From Nemania diffusa (lineage: Eukaryota > Ascomycota > Sordariomycetes > Xylariales > Xylariaceae): 64,000 nt of DNA. The notes under the pieces were generated by a model. The model worked only from the letters and a program-made list of their open reading frames with translations. It was not told the DNA's origin and ran no database searches. Position 1 is the stretch's first letter. Every line of letters starts with the position of its first letter. Below are positions 36,601-47,277 of the stretch, piece after piece. The stretch lies in assembly GCA_038501195.1 (NCBI GenBank), contig JBBPUQ010000001.1:6572001-6636000 (forward strand). The letters are read 5' to 3'. Both the position numbers and the translations under genes were made by a program.

Positions 36601-38456
36601 GTTCTAATGCTTAACGGGAGCAGCCTCCCTTGCCTGATCAACAGTTGGGTTTCGCAATCGACGAAACGACGGATGTCGAAAGAGTTGAGATCCGACGAAA
36701 GGTTTAAGGCAGGATGATCTCGCAGCTTGTGTGTGATGTCTTGATCATCCCGACTAGACACGAATATTTTGATAAGAGTTGGAGATTCGTGGAGAATGTC
36801 TATCAGTTTATCGAGAAGACTCTGCCGTGTTTGTGGGTGACACTCATCTAAAGCATCTATAATAATTATCGCTGCTGGATAAGTGACGACGCTCTCTAGG
36901 AGAAGTTTGTAACTGTCTTGGATCTGGAGCCCGTCACTGGAAAACCCCTCATCTTCGTGTGACTGGTATGTCGTGACCGTTGGCGATAACAGCGATTTTC
37001 CAGGCCCAGGAGATGAGAACTGTCGGGCAATACTAGCGAGGATAATTTCAGGATCCGATCGTCCAGGTTCGGCAGGATTTCGGGAGCAGTAAAAATAGGC
37101 TGGTGGCGGCGCTTGCTGTTTCTTGAATGCCTCTATTGCATCTTCGATTACCAAAGACCTGATCTAATTAGTCACCGAAACTCGCAGGTTTACAGATCAC
37201 ATACGTGAGCTTGCTCTTGCCTGAACCAGGGATCCCGTGCAGCCAAAGCAACGATGAGGCGCTTTCGTCTTTCCATTTTTGAAACGTTGGATGCGAGATT
37301 AACCAGTTGCCAGTACCCTCGAGGAATGCCTCACGCTCGCGTTTATGGTGTTGCAAGTATGGTTCGCTCGAGATCCATTGTAGTATATCTGTACTTTTAG
37401 ATCCTAAAGAAGCTAGGTTAGTTGCGGTTTATTCATGTGCTGCATAAGTATTTGGAGGCGTACGTCCAAGGCCGTCAACAAACTTGGCTATCTCGTTGCT
37501 CCAACGAACCATTGGTTGTTTGAGCTTCAATGCTATTAACCTATCAATCTGCTCTAAAGTAGGAGTTAGCAAGCCATTGGCTAATTTAATACACGGGAAA
37601 CTGCAAACCTTGTACATTTGTCATCTGGAAATGACGTTCCATCTCCATTTGGGAGGTAATAATAGCTTGGAAAACCTCATTAAACCATGTCGACACATGT
37701 TTCAAGCTTTTCAATATTTGCCCTAATCTACTAGATTAGCTTTTCTCCGACCTCAGAGGTGGATAAAGGAAACGTGCGTGTAGTAGTCTGCTGGAAATGG
37801 GCCTTGACCTGTGATAGAAAAGTTAGAATGGCGGCGTAAAGCTTGACCAGCGCCCGCCTTAGCTTATCATCTATAGGCGACGATGAGCGTATAAGATGCT
37901 TTTCAATCAGTGCACATCGAGAAATCTGTTTTGTGATATGAGCGACCTTCTCGAGAAGAAAGTCGTGGGTCTCAAAATAATCGACGCAGACCTGCCCTAT
38001 CATCAACGACATGAACGCTATAAAAGAGGACGGTGATAGGGTACCTGGAGGGCGAAACGCACGCCAGCCCAAGGAAGCGCAGCATTGGTAGGATCATATT
38101 GCACAGTGGTATCACCGATACACTTGAAGCAAATGATCCATTCCGCAATATCGGCAAAGACATCTCGGGCGATGACCTCCACTCCGTTCTTTCGCCTAAA
38201 ACGCCAGGCTATGTCCTTGCGCTCCCTTGCGCCATCGTTGGCAAGCTTGAGAGACTGTGTAAGAGCTTGTAGCCTGTCCATACCCGTACCGCCGAGGGCG
38301 AGGGCACTCTTGTCTTCGTCGCTCAGGTTTGCGAGTGCAGTTTGCCATAGATCTTTGCTAACGGCATGTTCAGTACTCTGTAGCGACGCCTCTTCACCGC
38401 TGGACTCCACTAGGTACTTACGCTTTAGGCCGAATAGGCAATGGTACAGCCGCCAT
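30677..38456 (-). CDS. giant NWD-N / NACHT / fungal linker / alpha-beta hydrolase protein (NLR-like STAND)
   Basis: Minus-strand model of 16 exons, 2,294 residues: 38456-38422, 38357-38045, 37991-37774, 37730-37609, 37553-37464, 37403-37205, 37158-36547, 36495-35565, 35476-35103, 35028-34337, 34283-33615, 33558-31928, 31849-31619, 31551-31480, 31422-31138 and 31087-30677. No stop breaks the chain. Order: NWD NACHT N-terminal domain (about 15-250, with DPTNAALPWAGVRFALQ); NACHT NTPase with P-loop GIPGSGKSK near 318 and Walker B IIIIDALDEC near 420; winged-helix-like region and one AAAGN...MLALLLKK repeat to 840; a fungal module shared with many NLR-like proteins in my memory (840-1960); alpha/beta hydrolase with GLGGHAYG, nucleophile Ser2056 in GHSLGG, and a late His in LDRDHSDLVKF. 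STAND NTPases oligomerise on signal and trigger death or defence; that role is inferred. Uncertain: whether exons 8 and 9 are truly joined (else two genes, the second from ATG 35473), the junctions at 37730 and 31849 (a weak AAG acceptor), and the start. Confidence 0.75.
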
Positions 38457-39180
38457 GCCGCTACCTGGCGGTTTCCGAACACCGATCTTTTGAAATTCAA
38501 GAAGACGTGCGAGAGTATAGATAAGCAGCGAGTGTTTGAAGCACGCAATCAGCTTCACCAAGGAAGTGAAAGAGATATATGGAACAGGAGAACAAGATAG
38601 CGCATAATTAAGGCTGTGGGGGGTGTCTAGCAACTACCTAGATTCTGAAGGCAGTCTGCCTCGGACCGCCTCCGCCTGCAGTCCATCAGCCCAATGCTAC
38701 CCATCTGCAGGCTTTCGTGCCCCCTTAACCCAATGAGCTTCACGCAGTCAGCTTAAGCGCCGTAAGAAATAACGAAGCAATGCCGAGTAGGCTCTGTCTA
38801 CCTAGTCGGCGGAGGCAAAAGTCCTTTCTATAGGACAGCACAGCCTCCTTACAGCGAGGCAAGGTGCATACATACACTATTGCTGACCACCATGTACTCA
38901 GTTCCGATTAATCGTGCGATCTATATATGCCTAATCTACCCCATTCCAATCAATATAACGATGAGTATACTATCTTGATCAGGACATCTTGTACTATTGA
39001 GGGTTCATGCCGCAAGATCTTCAGTGTTTCAAAGCAAACTTCTCTACATGTTAGCATATATATCGGATATACCTCATGATTAAAGCTACAAGTCAAAAAA
39101 TTATTCGTTTGCTTATATTTTTCTTTAATTATACTGTGGTTAATTAAAAATAAGGCGATTAGCTTTTCATAAGTGGTCTG
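38457..39180. other. spacer between two minus-strand genes
   Basis: About 720 bases holding the promoter side of the NACHT gene and the 3' flank of the exchanger gene; AT-rich at 39.05-39.2 kb. Nothing else seen. Confidence 0.5.
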
Positions 39181-41430
39181 CTATGGGATAAAGTATGAAC
39201 CGATCCTAAACTTGGTTTAGCAGACGTATTACAACATCACAACTTTTGGAAAAGACCAGATGATCAACTTACCCGGTAATAACATAGCAGGCACACAGTA
39301 ATGTGCCTTCAAGATAATTAGTCTTCCCATTAGCCATCAGGAAATTGACCAGTATCGCCGCGCCCACCAGCGCCGTCGTCTCGAACACGCCCATGTACAA
39401 AGTCATGTCCTTCCCCATGACCCAGCCCCCAATGACCGTCAGCGGGCTCACGAACAGCGCGATCTGGATCGAGGAGCCGAAGGAGACCCCGATGGCCAGG
39501 TCGAGCTTGCCCCTCGCCGCGACCCTGACGCCCGTGATGTACTCGGCGGCGTTGCCGACGACGGACAGGATGATGAGCCCGATGAACGACTGCGTCAGCC
39601 CGCTCGACTTGATGACGAACCCGATCGTGTCCACGAGCAGCTCCGCGCAGATGGCCGTGAAGAACGTCGACGCCGTGAGCGCCACGATCGCCGCCTTGCG
39701 ACTTACCTTGGAGTTCGGCTCCGCCTTCACGATCTCGTTATTCGGCTCGACGACGTGGAATCTCGTGCTTGGCGCGCCTCGCTGCTGCGGGGGGTGCGCG
39801 TGGCCGGCCGAATCGTTGTAGCGTTCGACGATGTCGTTCGCGCGGAGCGAGCGCGTCGTGCCAAAGGAGCTCTGGCTTAGACTCGGCGCATGCCGTGAGT
39901 AGCCACGGGGTCGCGAAACGCTCGACGCGCCCTTCATCCAGCGCTGCACGTTATCGTGACCGAGCGGCTGCGAAGAGGATCTCCTGCGGTTGCTTTGGTA
40001 GGGCGAATCCTCTGGGTGCTCCCAAAGACCCCCGTCGACGTGTTCCTGGAATCTGGGTCGCCAGGCTGATGGGCCGGACTGCGCGTCCGTGAATTTCATT
40101 GTGCGTGAGAAAGGTTGTGACCTCGGCTCCTCTTGCTGCTGCGGGAAATGAGTCTGCTAAACTTTTAGTTCTAAGCTAATGCATGTATCTGATACTGGAT
40201 TCTAGTGTTGTCTCGCAGACCGCTGTTTAGAGCATCACCTACCTCTTCATCCACGACCGCCGTTGTCCGTCGTCGCGGCACAAGGAGGAAAGTCAGGTAA
40301 ACAAAGTACACAATCAGCAAGATGATAGCGGAGGCCCTGCTCAGCGTTCGAACAGCGGTGTCCCGTTCTTCTTTATGCTTGAACGTAAAATGAAAGGCCA
40401 TCTAGATGGAAGATTGTCAGTCAGCACTAATCTGGTATATAGGTGCTATTGCACAAGTGCGCGTGTCATATCCCACTTACAGGAATCAGAATAGAAAATA
40501 CCGACAAGGATAGCAGACATGCTAGAGCTTGCGCATTATTCATATCATATACGAGATCGGCTGGCTGGAACTCAGCGGCAATGATCGAGGTCCCTAATAT
40601 TAGTAAAAGGTTGACCAGAATCGAACCCACAAGCGCGCTTTTTACTACGCGTATATGATTATCTACTTTCAAGTTAGCTTTGACACAAGCGCGGCGCTCA
40701 CACCTGAACGAAATGTGATCTATTCACGGCAGGTCATGAAATGAGTGAAAATACACTTACGCCGCAAAGCCGCGAAGAACATAATGATTTCCACGAGATT
40801 GCCGAAACTTATGTTCAGCAGTGCGCCCACCGCGTCACCGAGGTCCGCAGCAATACATTCCGTTGCGTGCGCCAGTATGTTAGACAGCGGCACGATAGCA
40901 ATGGCGTTGGTGGCGAAGACGACGGAACGGGGCGACCCGAGATAGTACGTCACGATCCCGAGCGGCACGAAGACCATGAGGTGGTTGAGGTACGATGAAA
41001 AAAACATGAATTTCAACGATTCCCTGAACGAGAGCACGCCAGGGTCGTCCCGCAGCAACGCGTGCGAGGGTGAGACGGGGCGTTCCTGTGTCTCATCATG
41101 ACCGAAGCTGCGCGACACCAGCCGCACACATACTCGTCCTACGTGCACTCAACCAGTCATCAATAGTGGTCATTGGTAGTAGATGGGGATGGGACAGAGC
41201 AGCTGGGTAGCTCATTACGACTATGAGCCGTGTGCTTGCTTACTGATGAAGTTCAAAAACGAGTTCCGGTAGCGGGTAGCGTCCCCAGCGGCTCTTCGCA
41301 GACGCTGCGATTGTATGAGAGGGTGGTAGTCACTATGACCGGCCAGGGGAGCCGTGTCGTCAGTGTCACTCAAGGCGGCCGAGAAATTGCTAGGCTGAGC
41401 AGCCGCTCCGGCGTCCCAGTCCGCGTCCAT
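39181..41430 (-). CDS. Ca2+/H+ exchanger (CAX family, vacuolar type)
   Basis: Cation/proton antiporter of the CaCA superfamily, loading Ca2+ into the vacuole in fungi. Six minus-strand exons: 41430-41244, 41138-40761, 40662-40481, 40401-40243, 40156-39273 and 39205-39181; 604 residues, phases all close. The first alpha-repeat reads LAHATECIAADLGDAVGALL then NISFGNLVEIIMF; the second reads IILSVVGNAAEYITGVRVA then GVSFGSSIQIALFVSPL. The acidic residues within these motifs are the ion-binding positions. About eleven hydrophobic segments fit. Two features stand out: a long Ser/Arg/Pro-rich cytosolic loop between the two halves, which may be regulatory, and a 25-base final exon (39205-39181) that supplies IGSYFIP and completes the last helix. 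Without it the frame stops two codons after YVIT. The N-terminus is acidic and Asp-rich. Confidence 0.9.
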
Positions 41431-43727
41431 ATTTTTGGGAGACTTACTTCGAGGACACAGCGCGTAGGTACCTAGGTAAATAAAGAGGTACCCCAGGTTA
41501 GATATCAAGCGGCAAGAATAGGGGTATGCGCTTACCTAAGACACCACTTAATCTTACTGGGATAGGGTACCCCCGTTGTCTCTATCTAGAGACTAGGCCG
41601 GAAAGCCAGGCGAGTCGGATCTAAATTTTGGCATTACCCGCATTATCTTGCCTATCCGAAAAAAGAGTATGCAACCTACCCTTAATGTTATTTTGCTTGG
41701 CAAAGGACTAATAGAGCGATGCCAAGGAGACGATGTCGTTTTAGTGCGTAGTGTCTTCAAGGCTCCATATAACAGGCATTGCTAGACTAGGGCGTACGTA
41801 ATTGGTAGAGGGTTTGCCTGACACTATCCGGCCAATTTAATATGACCTTCTTTTTTATTATAACATGTATATGTTTATAACACCTAGATGTTGCAGCAAC
41901 TCTAACGCAGCACGTTACACATCTGGGGAAGGTCGGTTTTGTGGAGATGGTTCACCGACAGCTCGTACGGTCTAGATCGGAGAGTCCTGTTCATAAACGT
42001 GAATTAAGCGTAAATTGAGCGTGAATCCTTCGCCGCAGCGAGAATTACTCCTTCTATAAATAGATATCCATTATCAGGTCCAGCATTCCTCATACTATGG
42101 CTTAAGTAGACATTAAAATGGAACGGGCAAAACACCGATGCCGCACTCAAGAGGACTGGTCACTGTTATCTCAATCAGTTCTAGAGATTTGAAGAGAAGA
42201 ACGGGCAACTTGGAAAACAATTGTGTATTCTTGGTGATGCTGACCACTCTAGGCTAGCATACCTTGTAAACTGCCTTCTGGAAATCTACGCTTTAGGACT
42301 AGCTAAGTACCTAATATAGGAAAACTTTAAACTCGATCTGACTTAGCTAATCAACCTGTAATTGTGTCGCCTGCACTATCTCAATATTGTAGGTCTGTCT
42401 TAACTACCTAACCAGGTATACAACTATCGATGCTTGAACAAGTTTACCTCTAAATAGCTTTGATTAGAACTAGATTCTTTTGGGATACATGTCCATTATT
42501 ATATCAAATAGCTGCTACAAGGTGGTAATGGATGCAATATTGTGAATAGACATATAGATGTGCAAGCGAGATAGATACCTAAGCGGAGTTACTAGAGGGG
42601 TTAGTAATACCGGCATCTACAACACGTAGAACTTGTATTAGGGGAGCGTGAGCGTAGTAGACTAGTCTGCGAGTCGCGGATGAGTCGATAGCAAGGCGTA
42701 TAAGCCGCAGCTATCGCGGTTTGCTCTTGCAACTGAAGTGATAAAGCTTTATAAACTAGCCTAAAACAGCTTATACTAAAAGCAAAAACTAAAAAAACAT
42801 CACCCGCTCTTTTAGCTATTAATCCAACTTTTTCTTCTAGTTATAAAAAAGGTGAGCGGTTAAACCAGTACTGTAATTGCTGCAATTGTGCTTCGAGAAG
42901 TATGTATTGTAGTGTAGAAGTTGTGTGGTAGGCCTTGTAGCCCTGTAGAACCACCTAGGTGAGAGTAGGGGAGAGCAACGATGCATGACTACTACTCCCT
43001 CTTTTGATGTTTAACAACTTCTGTTAGCTGCATCAACGCTCACCCGACGTTTGTTTATTAACGCTAGATCTGTAACTAGACAAGAATGGGCATATAAAAA
43101 GGGGGGGTTATTATTACACGACACATATTGCTGAATTTTAATCTTTAATATTCGCATGATTCCTGCCTCCCGCGAGCTACGCAATATTTGCAGCAGTGGT
43201 ATTAGAAACGTTACAACGACTTTTTTTCAATACTTAGAGCAACACAGTCTTAATAATTCTCTTAAGGTCTAAAGGGTATAATTAAGTAAGACTTATTTGT
43301 ACTCCAAAGAGCCTAATCTACACATGCCTAAGGGATGGGAATAGCTTGCATTTGTGAGTCCTCTGAGACCTTTTGTAGTCTTATGGCCTTGCTCCCCCAA
43401 TAGCCTTGCCTGCAGCCTAGAAGGTCTCAGTTGGATTCAAAGCGAGGGTCTGAATAGAGACATACATTGCCTAAGTGTGGCGATGGGCGTCCACCGATGT
43501 CGGGAGTTCTATATTCTGGCTTCACCTGTTGCCTTGCAGTGTTATGATGCATCAGTTAGGTAGACCACATGCGCATATGTAAGTGGTAAGCACTCGCAGG
43601 TATATAACTAGAGTAGTCTGTTCTGAGTATTGAAGACTATACCCCGAGGCAAAAATAACTACAATTGATTAATGCACAATACCGCAAAATTACCTCGGCA
43701 TACCCTCTTACTCTCATCTCTAACAAG
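41431..43727. other. long intergenic region, possible repeat relic
   Basis: 2.3 kb without a convincing gene. 42.7-43.15 kb is AT-rich with TTTATAAACTAGC- and TTTAGCTATTAA-like strings and a GGTGAGCGGTT / CACCCGCTC pair about 75 bases apart, which could be remnants of an old inserted element. I cannot find terminal repeats or target duplications. Confidence 0.4.
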
Positions 43728-43955
43728 ATGTGTCACTATCTTGACCTGTGCTACTATTTCATTGACTGCAGAGCCAGCCCAAAGCATCTACTACCCCATC
43801 GTAGTTGGGATGAATGCACCAAGGCCAAAGCCAATGGCCACCACTGCGCCGATGCGTCGCCAGCTAAAGATAAAGGTGGCAAAGTGATTGCGATGGGCTC
43901 ATCTAAACAGCTAGGTGATTGTCCTCAATGTCCGCCTAGGCTTCCACAGGTATAA
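43728..43955 (+). CDS. possible small Cys-rich protein, 75 residues
   Basis: Short frame from ATG 43728 (context aacaagATGtg) to TAG 43955. Seven cysteines, with a CPQCPP knuckle near the C-terminus and spaced Cys/His residues before it (MCHYLDLCYY, NGHHC). This layout resembles small fungal cytoplasmic proteins with one zinc-knuckle-like end that I recall but cannot name. No signal peptide from this start. It converges on the kinase-like gene with only about 50 bases between stops. Coding status is not proven. Confidence 0.45.
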   Translation: MCHYLDLCYYFIDCRASPKHLLPHRSWDECTKAKANGHHCADASPAKDKGGKVIAMGSSKQLGDCPQCPPRLPQV

Positions 43956-44008
43956 TCTTAGGATTAACACAGCTTAAATATTTGCTAACCACACGAGATA
44001 TAGACTAA

Positions 44009-44918
44009 TTAACGACGGTTTCTTGCCCAGAACAGAAGAGGGAGCAGAGACATTAGAGTAAGGGCTATTGGGAATGCGATGGTATGTCGGAGTGCCGATG
44101 GTTGTGATGGTACGACGAGTGTGGACTTGGTAGTAACTGGGAATTATTAGTATTGAACATCTTAATACTTGAAAATTCATACCTTCAGCCTTGACATCCT
44201 CTAATAAGTCACCTACACTTGCATACCCTTTAGTCCAGCACTTATGAATGATATCGTTAAATGCTGCTAAAGAGACCAGACTTGGATAATTCCCTTCTTT
44301 GTATGCACGCTCTATCTCCGTATTTGACAAGTCCCTATATGGTTTGGATCCTGTCATTACCTCATAGAAGGTAGAGCCAAGAGCGAAAATATCACTTGCT
44401 GTTGAAATGCCTATAATCTCGGGATGTGAATGACTGGTCTCATAGTATATGAGATGGTCTTGGCCATCCATCGAAGACCCAGCAAAGTCGCCAAGCTTTG
44501 CGTTAAGACCATCATCAATCATGACGTTGTTACAGGATATGTCCCCGTGCAACACATTTCTAGAATGAATAAACGAGACCGCGGCCGTGATCTGTTCAAC
44601 CCAGCGAAGCTGTAATGAGAGCGACACCGACTTGGTTTGGCTGGCGTAGTATTGTCTTATAGAGCCATGGGAGGCATACTGCAAGATAAGAGCATCCCCT
44701 AAATTTCCATAATATCGGAGAACCCCATCGTGATCGTGTCCGAGGCGCTGGTAGATCGTTTTTTCTCTATCGATTAATGGCTGCTGATCAGGATAGGCTG
44801 CGAACTTAATAACAGCATCCAGGCGGACGACTAATGATGTGATGCCTGCTCCGACCAGGTCTTCAAGTTTCATGCCCAGCGGCCACTGAATGGTGTGGTT
44901 TATTGTTTGTTGATGCAT
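44009..44918 (-). CDS. fungal protein kinase-like protein with C-terminal membrane anchor
   Basis: Two exons, 44918-44183 and 44136-44009 (47-base intron with TACTAATAA branch point), 287 residues. Kinase fold landmarks: VIKF with Lys38, an alpha-C Glu about residue 52, HGDISCNN at 124-131 (HRD changed to HGD), DFA at 144-146 (DFG changed to DFA), and the ALGSTFYEVMTGSKPY block of the C-lobe. The Gly-rich loop is degenerate (GAGITSLVV). Catalytic Lys, Asp, Asn and metal Asp remain, so activity is possible. The second exon, missed by reading straight through, encodes a hydrophobic helix (HTIAFPIALTLMSLLPLLFW) ending in ARNRR, i.e. a tail anchor with the kinase domain facing the cytosol. The family is expanded in filamentous ascomycetes; its role is unknown. 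Confidence 0.82.
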
Positions 44919-45486
44919 CTAGCCTCACTATGTTAGATAGGAATCAATAACCGGGTGGGTTTAATCTTGTAGCAATTCATATGCTGGAAAGTATGGAATT
45001 TGTGACTCTTCTGAGCATGTAATAGATAGTGAGGTGTTCTTAGTGAAGGATATGACAGAAGAAAGAAGGGGATTACGTCCGGCACGATTGGGGCTCGAGT
45101 TAAAAACAAATTTGGTTCTCGAATTAGTCATGTTTGTCTCATGTGAATCATTCTTACCTAGGTGGGCATGGTGGGCATGCTAGGCATGGTGTTTAAGACA
45201 AGCTGAATTCCATATCCCCTTTCAATGCAACCACCACGCTATTCAATTACCCAGTTAATATAACTCTAGAGAGCATCTTCGTTCATGACTCCGAAGTTTC
45301 CAACGAGATTAAGGTCTTTAATGTTGAAGGTAATCTCACATTTGGATAAGAGATGGGTTTTATGCTACTTGGTGCCATGTTGCTGCTAAGAGCTAAAAGG
45401 TGTAAAGTAAAGGTGTTTTAAAGAATAAGTGAAATGTTTATCGTCTCTCAGAGTAAAAGAGGACATTTCCCCCCTTGCTGGTAAGC

Positions 45487-45489
<3 letters not shown>

Positions 45490-45521
<32 letters not shown>
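45490..45521. repeat. (AT)n dinucleotide microsatellite
   Basis: Uninterrupted TA/AT repeat of about 15-16 units, readable directly. No function proposed; likely variable in length between strains. Confidence 0.95.
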
Positions 45522-45523
<2 letters not shown>

Positions 45524-45726
45524 AAACAGAAATCGCATGCCCGTTAAAATAATAACAGCAACCATTTAAAAACAAACTAAGGTTGTGTTTATATATCTCA
45601 TATGTTATATATTGTAAATTAAGATAAATATAATGCAATGGGTTTTTTTAAAAACATCTGCTCTTGTACACAGAACTATTAAGTGAGTAGGAGTGACCTA
45701 CTCTTAGCCTATTTACAAATTCCAAG

Positions 45727-45966
45727 TCAAATAACCTGGAGGGTCTTAGAATGTAGGTTAGTCAGATGACCGAAGGAGTAAGTAGACCGGCTGACTAGGG
45801 AAGGCAAGTGGCTAGGTAACAACCTCGGGCCGCGCTTGGATACCTGCCTCGAAACTGGTAAAAGCCTGAGCACAGCCTTCGGCTTATCATAGTCGCCGTT
45901 TATCCAGTCGAAGCTGAGACCGTCCATGATGGCATCCTCGATAAAGGACGTGGCAATGTCGCTGCT
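45727..45966 (-). pseudogene. possible coding remnant
   Basis: An 80-codon open stretch reading SSDIATSFIEDAIMDGLSF and then DWINGDYDKPKAVLRLLPV, with protein-like composition. It then runs into unlikely Ser/Arg-rich sequence, has no start upstream (TGA just before 45966) and no continuing exon that I can find. It looks like a broken piece of a larger gene, but I cannot name the family. An ATG at 45927 would give 66 residues. Low confidence. Confidence 0.25.
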
Positions 45967-46026
45967 TCAAACTCAAACTCAGCCTAACAGAAAGTAAAGA
46001 AGGAAATCTCTAGAGTTTGATAGCAG

Positions 46027-47277
46027 CTAGTTAGGCTTCCATACACTATTATCCCTCTTGACCATGTCGCCATTCACGGTTGCAGGAATGTTGCCTATCA
46101 TATAATTGCGGCCCTTGAGGAGCCAGACTAGGAAGCTAGGAAGTCGCCATCCATTCACAGCGCCCACACCCCCCGGGCCGATGGGGACGGCCTGGGTCTC
46201 GGAGTTAGTCAGGGTGAAGGGGCGATCTGGGCCTTCAGGCTTAGCATCCGGGGTGTCGGAGGTCGCTGCTGCGAGCAAGTCACGTTTGATGTTGGTGACG
46301 AGGACGGGGATGGTTCCATAAAGACTGTGAAAGCCTCCGCGAGAATAGTCACCGACATCGCCGGCCACGTAAACGCGGGGCCCAGCAGCATCGGCACGGA
46401 GAGTGGTGCCGTTGGTCCTGATGTAGCCCCGGTCATTCTTGAGATGCGCGGGAACGTATTCACTGTTGGGCGCGCTACCCCAAGCAGGAATGTATACGTC
46501 GGCAGTCCATTGTTCGCCGTTAGACAGATTGACAGTGGTCTTGCCGTCGGCGTCGGTGATGGTCGAAACGACACTGACGTTATACACAACGTCGACGCCG
46601 ACCCTGTTTAGGGAAGTTTCCGCCTCAAGCGCACGCGGTTTGCTAAGGACAGGCAAAAGCTTGTCGGCCTTGGTGACGAGAGTGACTTTAGCCTTCGGGT
46701 TGGAGGGGCGGGAGCTGAACCAGCCGGCGGAGCCATTGAGGAAGTGCCCAACTTCGCCTGCCGTTTCCACACCGGTCGGTCCACCACCAGAGATTATGAC
46801 AGACGTAGCCGAGGCAAGCTTCTTGTTGAGGGCCTCAATGGCATCTTTAGTAGTAGTGTAGTTGCCGTGGAGGGAGGTGGCGGGAGATGGGGTACGGGTG
46901 CCAGTGGCAAGGACAAGCGCATAGTATGGCAGCGTCTGGATATTTTCGTCGTCTGCCAACTTGATAGTGACGGTGCGGCCTTCGACGTCCCAAGCCTCGG
47001 CTGTGCCATGAATGACGGTGCACAACGAGGAATCGTATGACTTGAAGCCATCGGCGATAGACGCGAAGAGGTTGTCGGCAGGAAGTAGCGTGGCTGATAC
47101 CAGGGAGCGTGGGCTGCCGGTATTCCAGAAGAAATGCGAGGAGCTGTCGACGATGTAGACATGATAGGTCTTGCCTAACTTCCTCAGTTCTGGCTCAATA
47201 TGCTTGAGGAACGAGTGAGCGATGCCGAGACCAGCCCCCGACCCGCCTAAGACTACAAAGTTGTGTGTGTCTGACAT
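46027..47277 (-). CDS. AIFM2/AMID-like FAD-dependent NAD(P)H oxidoreductase
   Basis: Single-exon pyridine-nucleotide-disulphide-fold flavoprotein of 416 residues. The N-terminal FAD-binding motif is VVLGGSGAGLGIA (GxGxxG), the second nucleotide motif is IISGGGPTGVETAGE, and the FAD-binding C-terminal motif is PRVYVAGDVGDYS. Layout and length match the AIFM2/FSP1 (AMID) and type II NADH dehydrogenase group, enzymes that pass electrons from NAD(P)H to quinones. A hydrophobic C-terminal stretch (LPSFLVWLLKGRNYMIGN) could contact a membrane. No mitochondrial presequence is evident. Start chosen at ATG 47277 because the Rossmann motif begins eight residues later. The role in redox balance or cell death is inferred from the family only. 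Confidence 0.88.
   Translation of the reverse strand: MSDTHNFVVLGGSGAGLGIAHSFLKHIEPELRKLGKTYHVYIVDSSSHFFWNTGSPRSLVSATLLPADNLFASIADGFKSYDSSLCTVIHGTAEAWDVEGRTVTIKLADDENIQTLPYYALVLATGTRTPSPATSLHGNYTTTKDAIEALNKKLASATSVIISGGGPTGVETAGEVGHFLNGSAGWFSSRPSNPKAKVTLVTKADKLLPVLSKPRALEAETSLNRVGVDVVYNVSVVSTITDADGKTTVNLSNGEQWTADVYIPAWGSAPNSEYVPAHLKNDRGYIRTNGTTLRADAAGPRVYVAGDVGDYSRGGFHSLYGTIPVLVTNIKRDLLAAATSDTPDAKPEGPDRPFTLTNSETQAVPIGPGGVGAVNGWRLPSFLVWLLKGRNYMIGNIPATVNGDMVKRDNSVWKPN

Larger units (their letters stand above)
44919..46026. other. intergenic region with AT microsatellite
   Basis: 1.1 kb holding the kinase-gene promoter on the left and a possible gene fragment on the right. A perfect (AT)15-16 microsatellite is at 45490-45521. 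AT-rich around it. Confidence 0.6.

Noticed and set aside
40608..40630. B-box-like ggttcgattctggtc on the minus strand
   Set aside because: Lies inside exon 3 of the Ca2+/H+ exchanger (coding GSILV), with no tRNA fold around it.
42780..42860. Inverted-repeat-like CACCCGCTC / GAGCGG pair as MITE ends
   Set aside because: Match is imperfect, the flanks do not show a duplicated target site, and no second copy is in the window.
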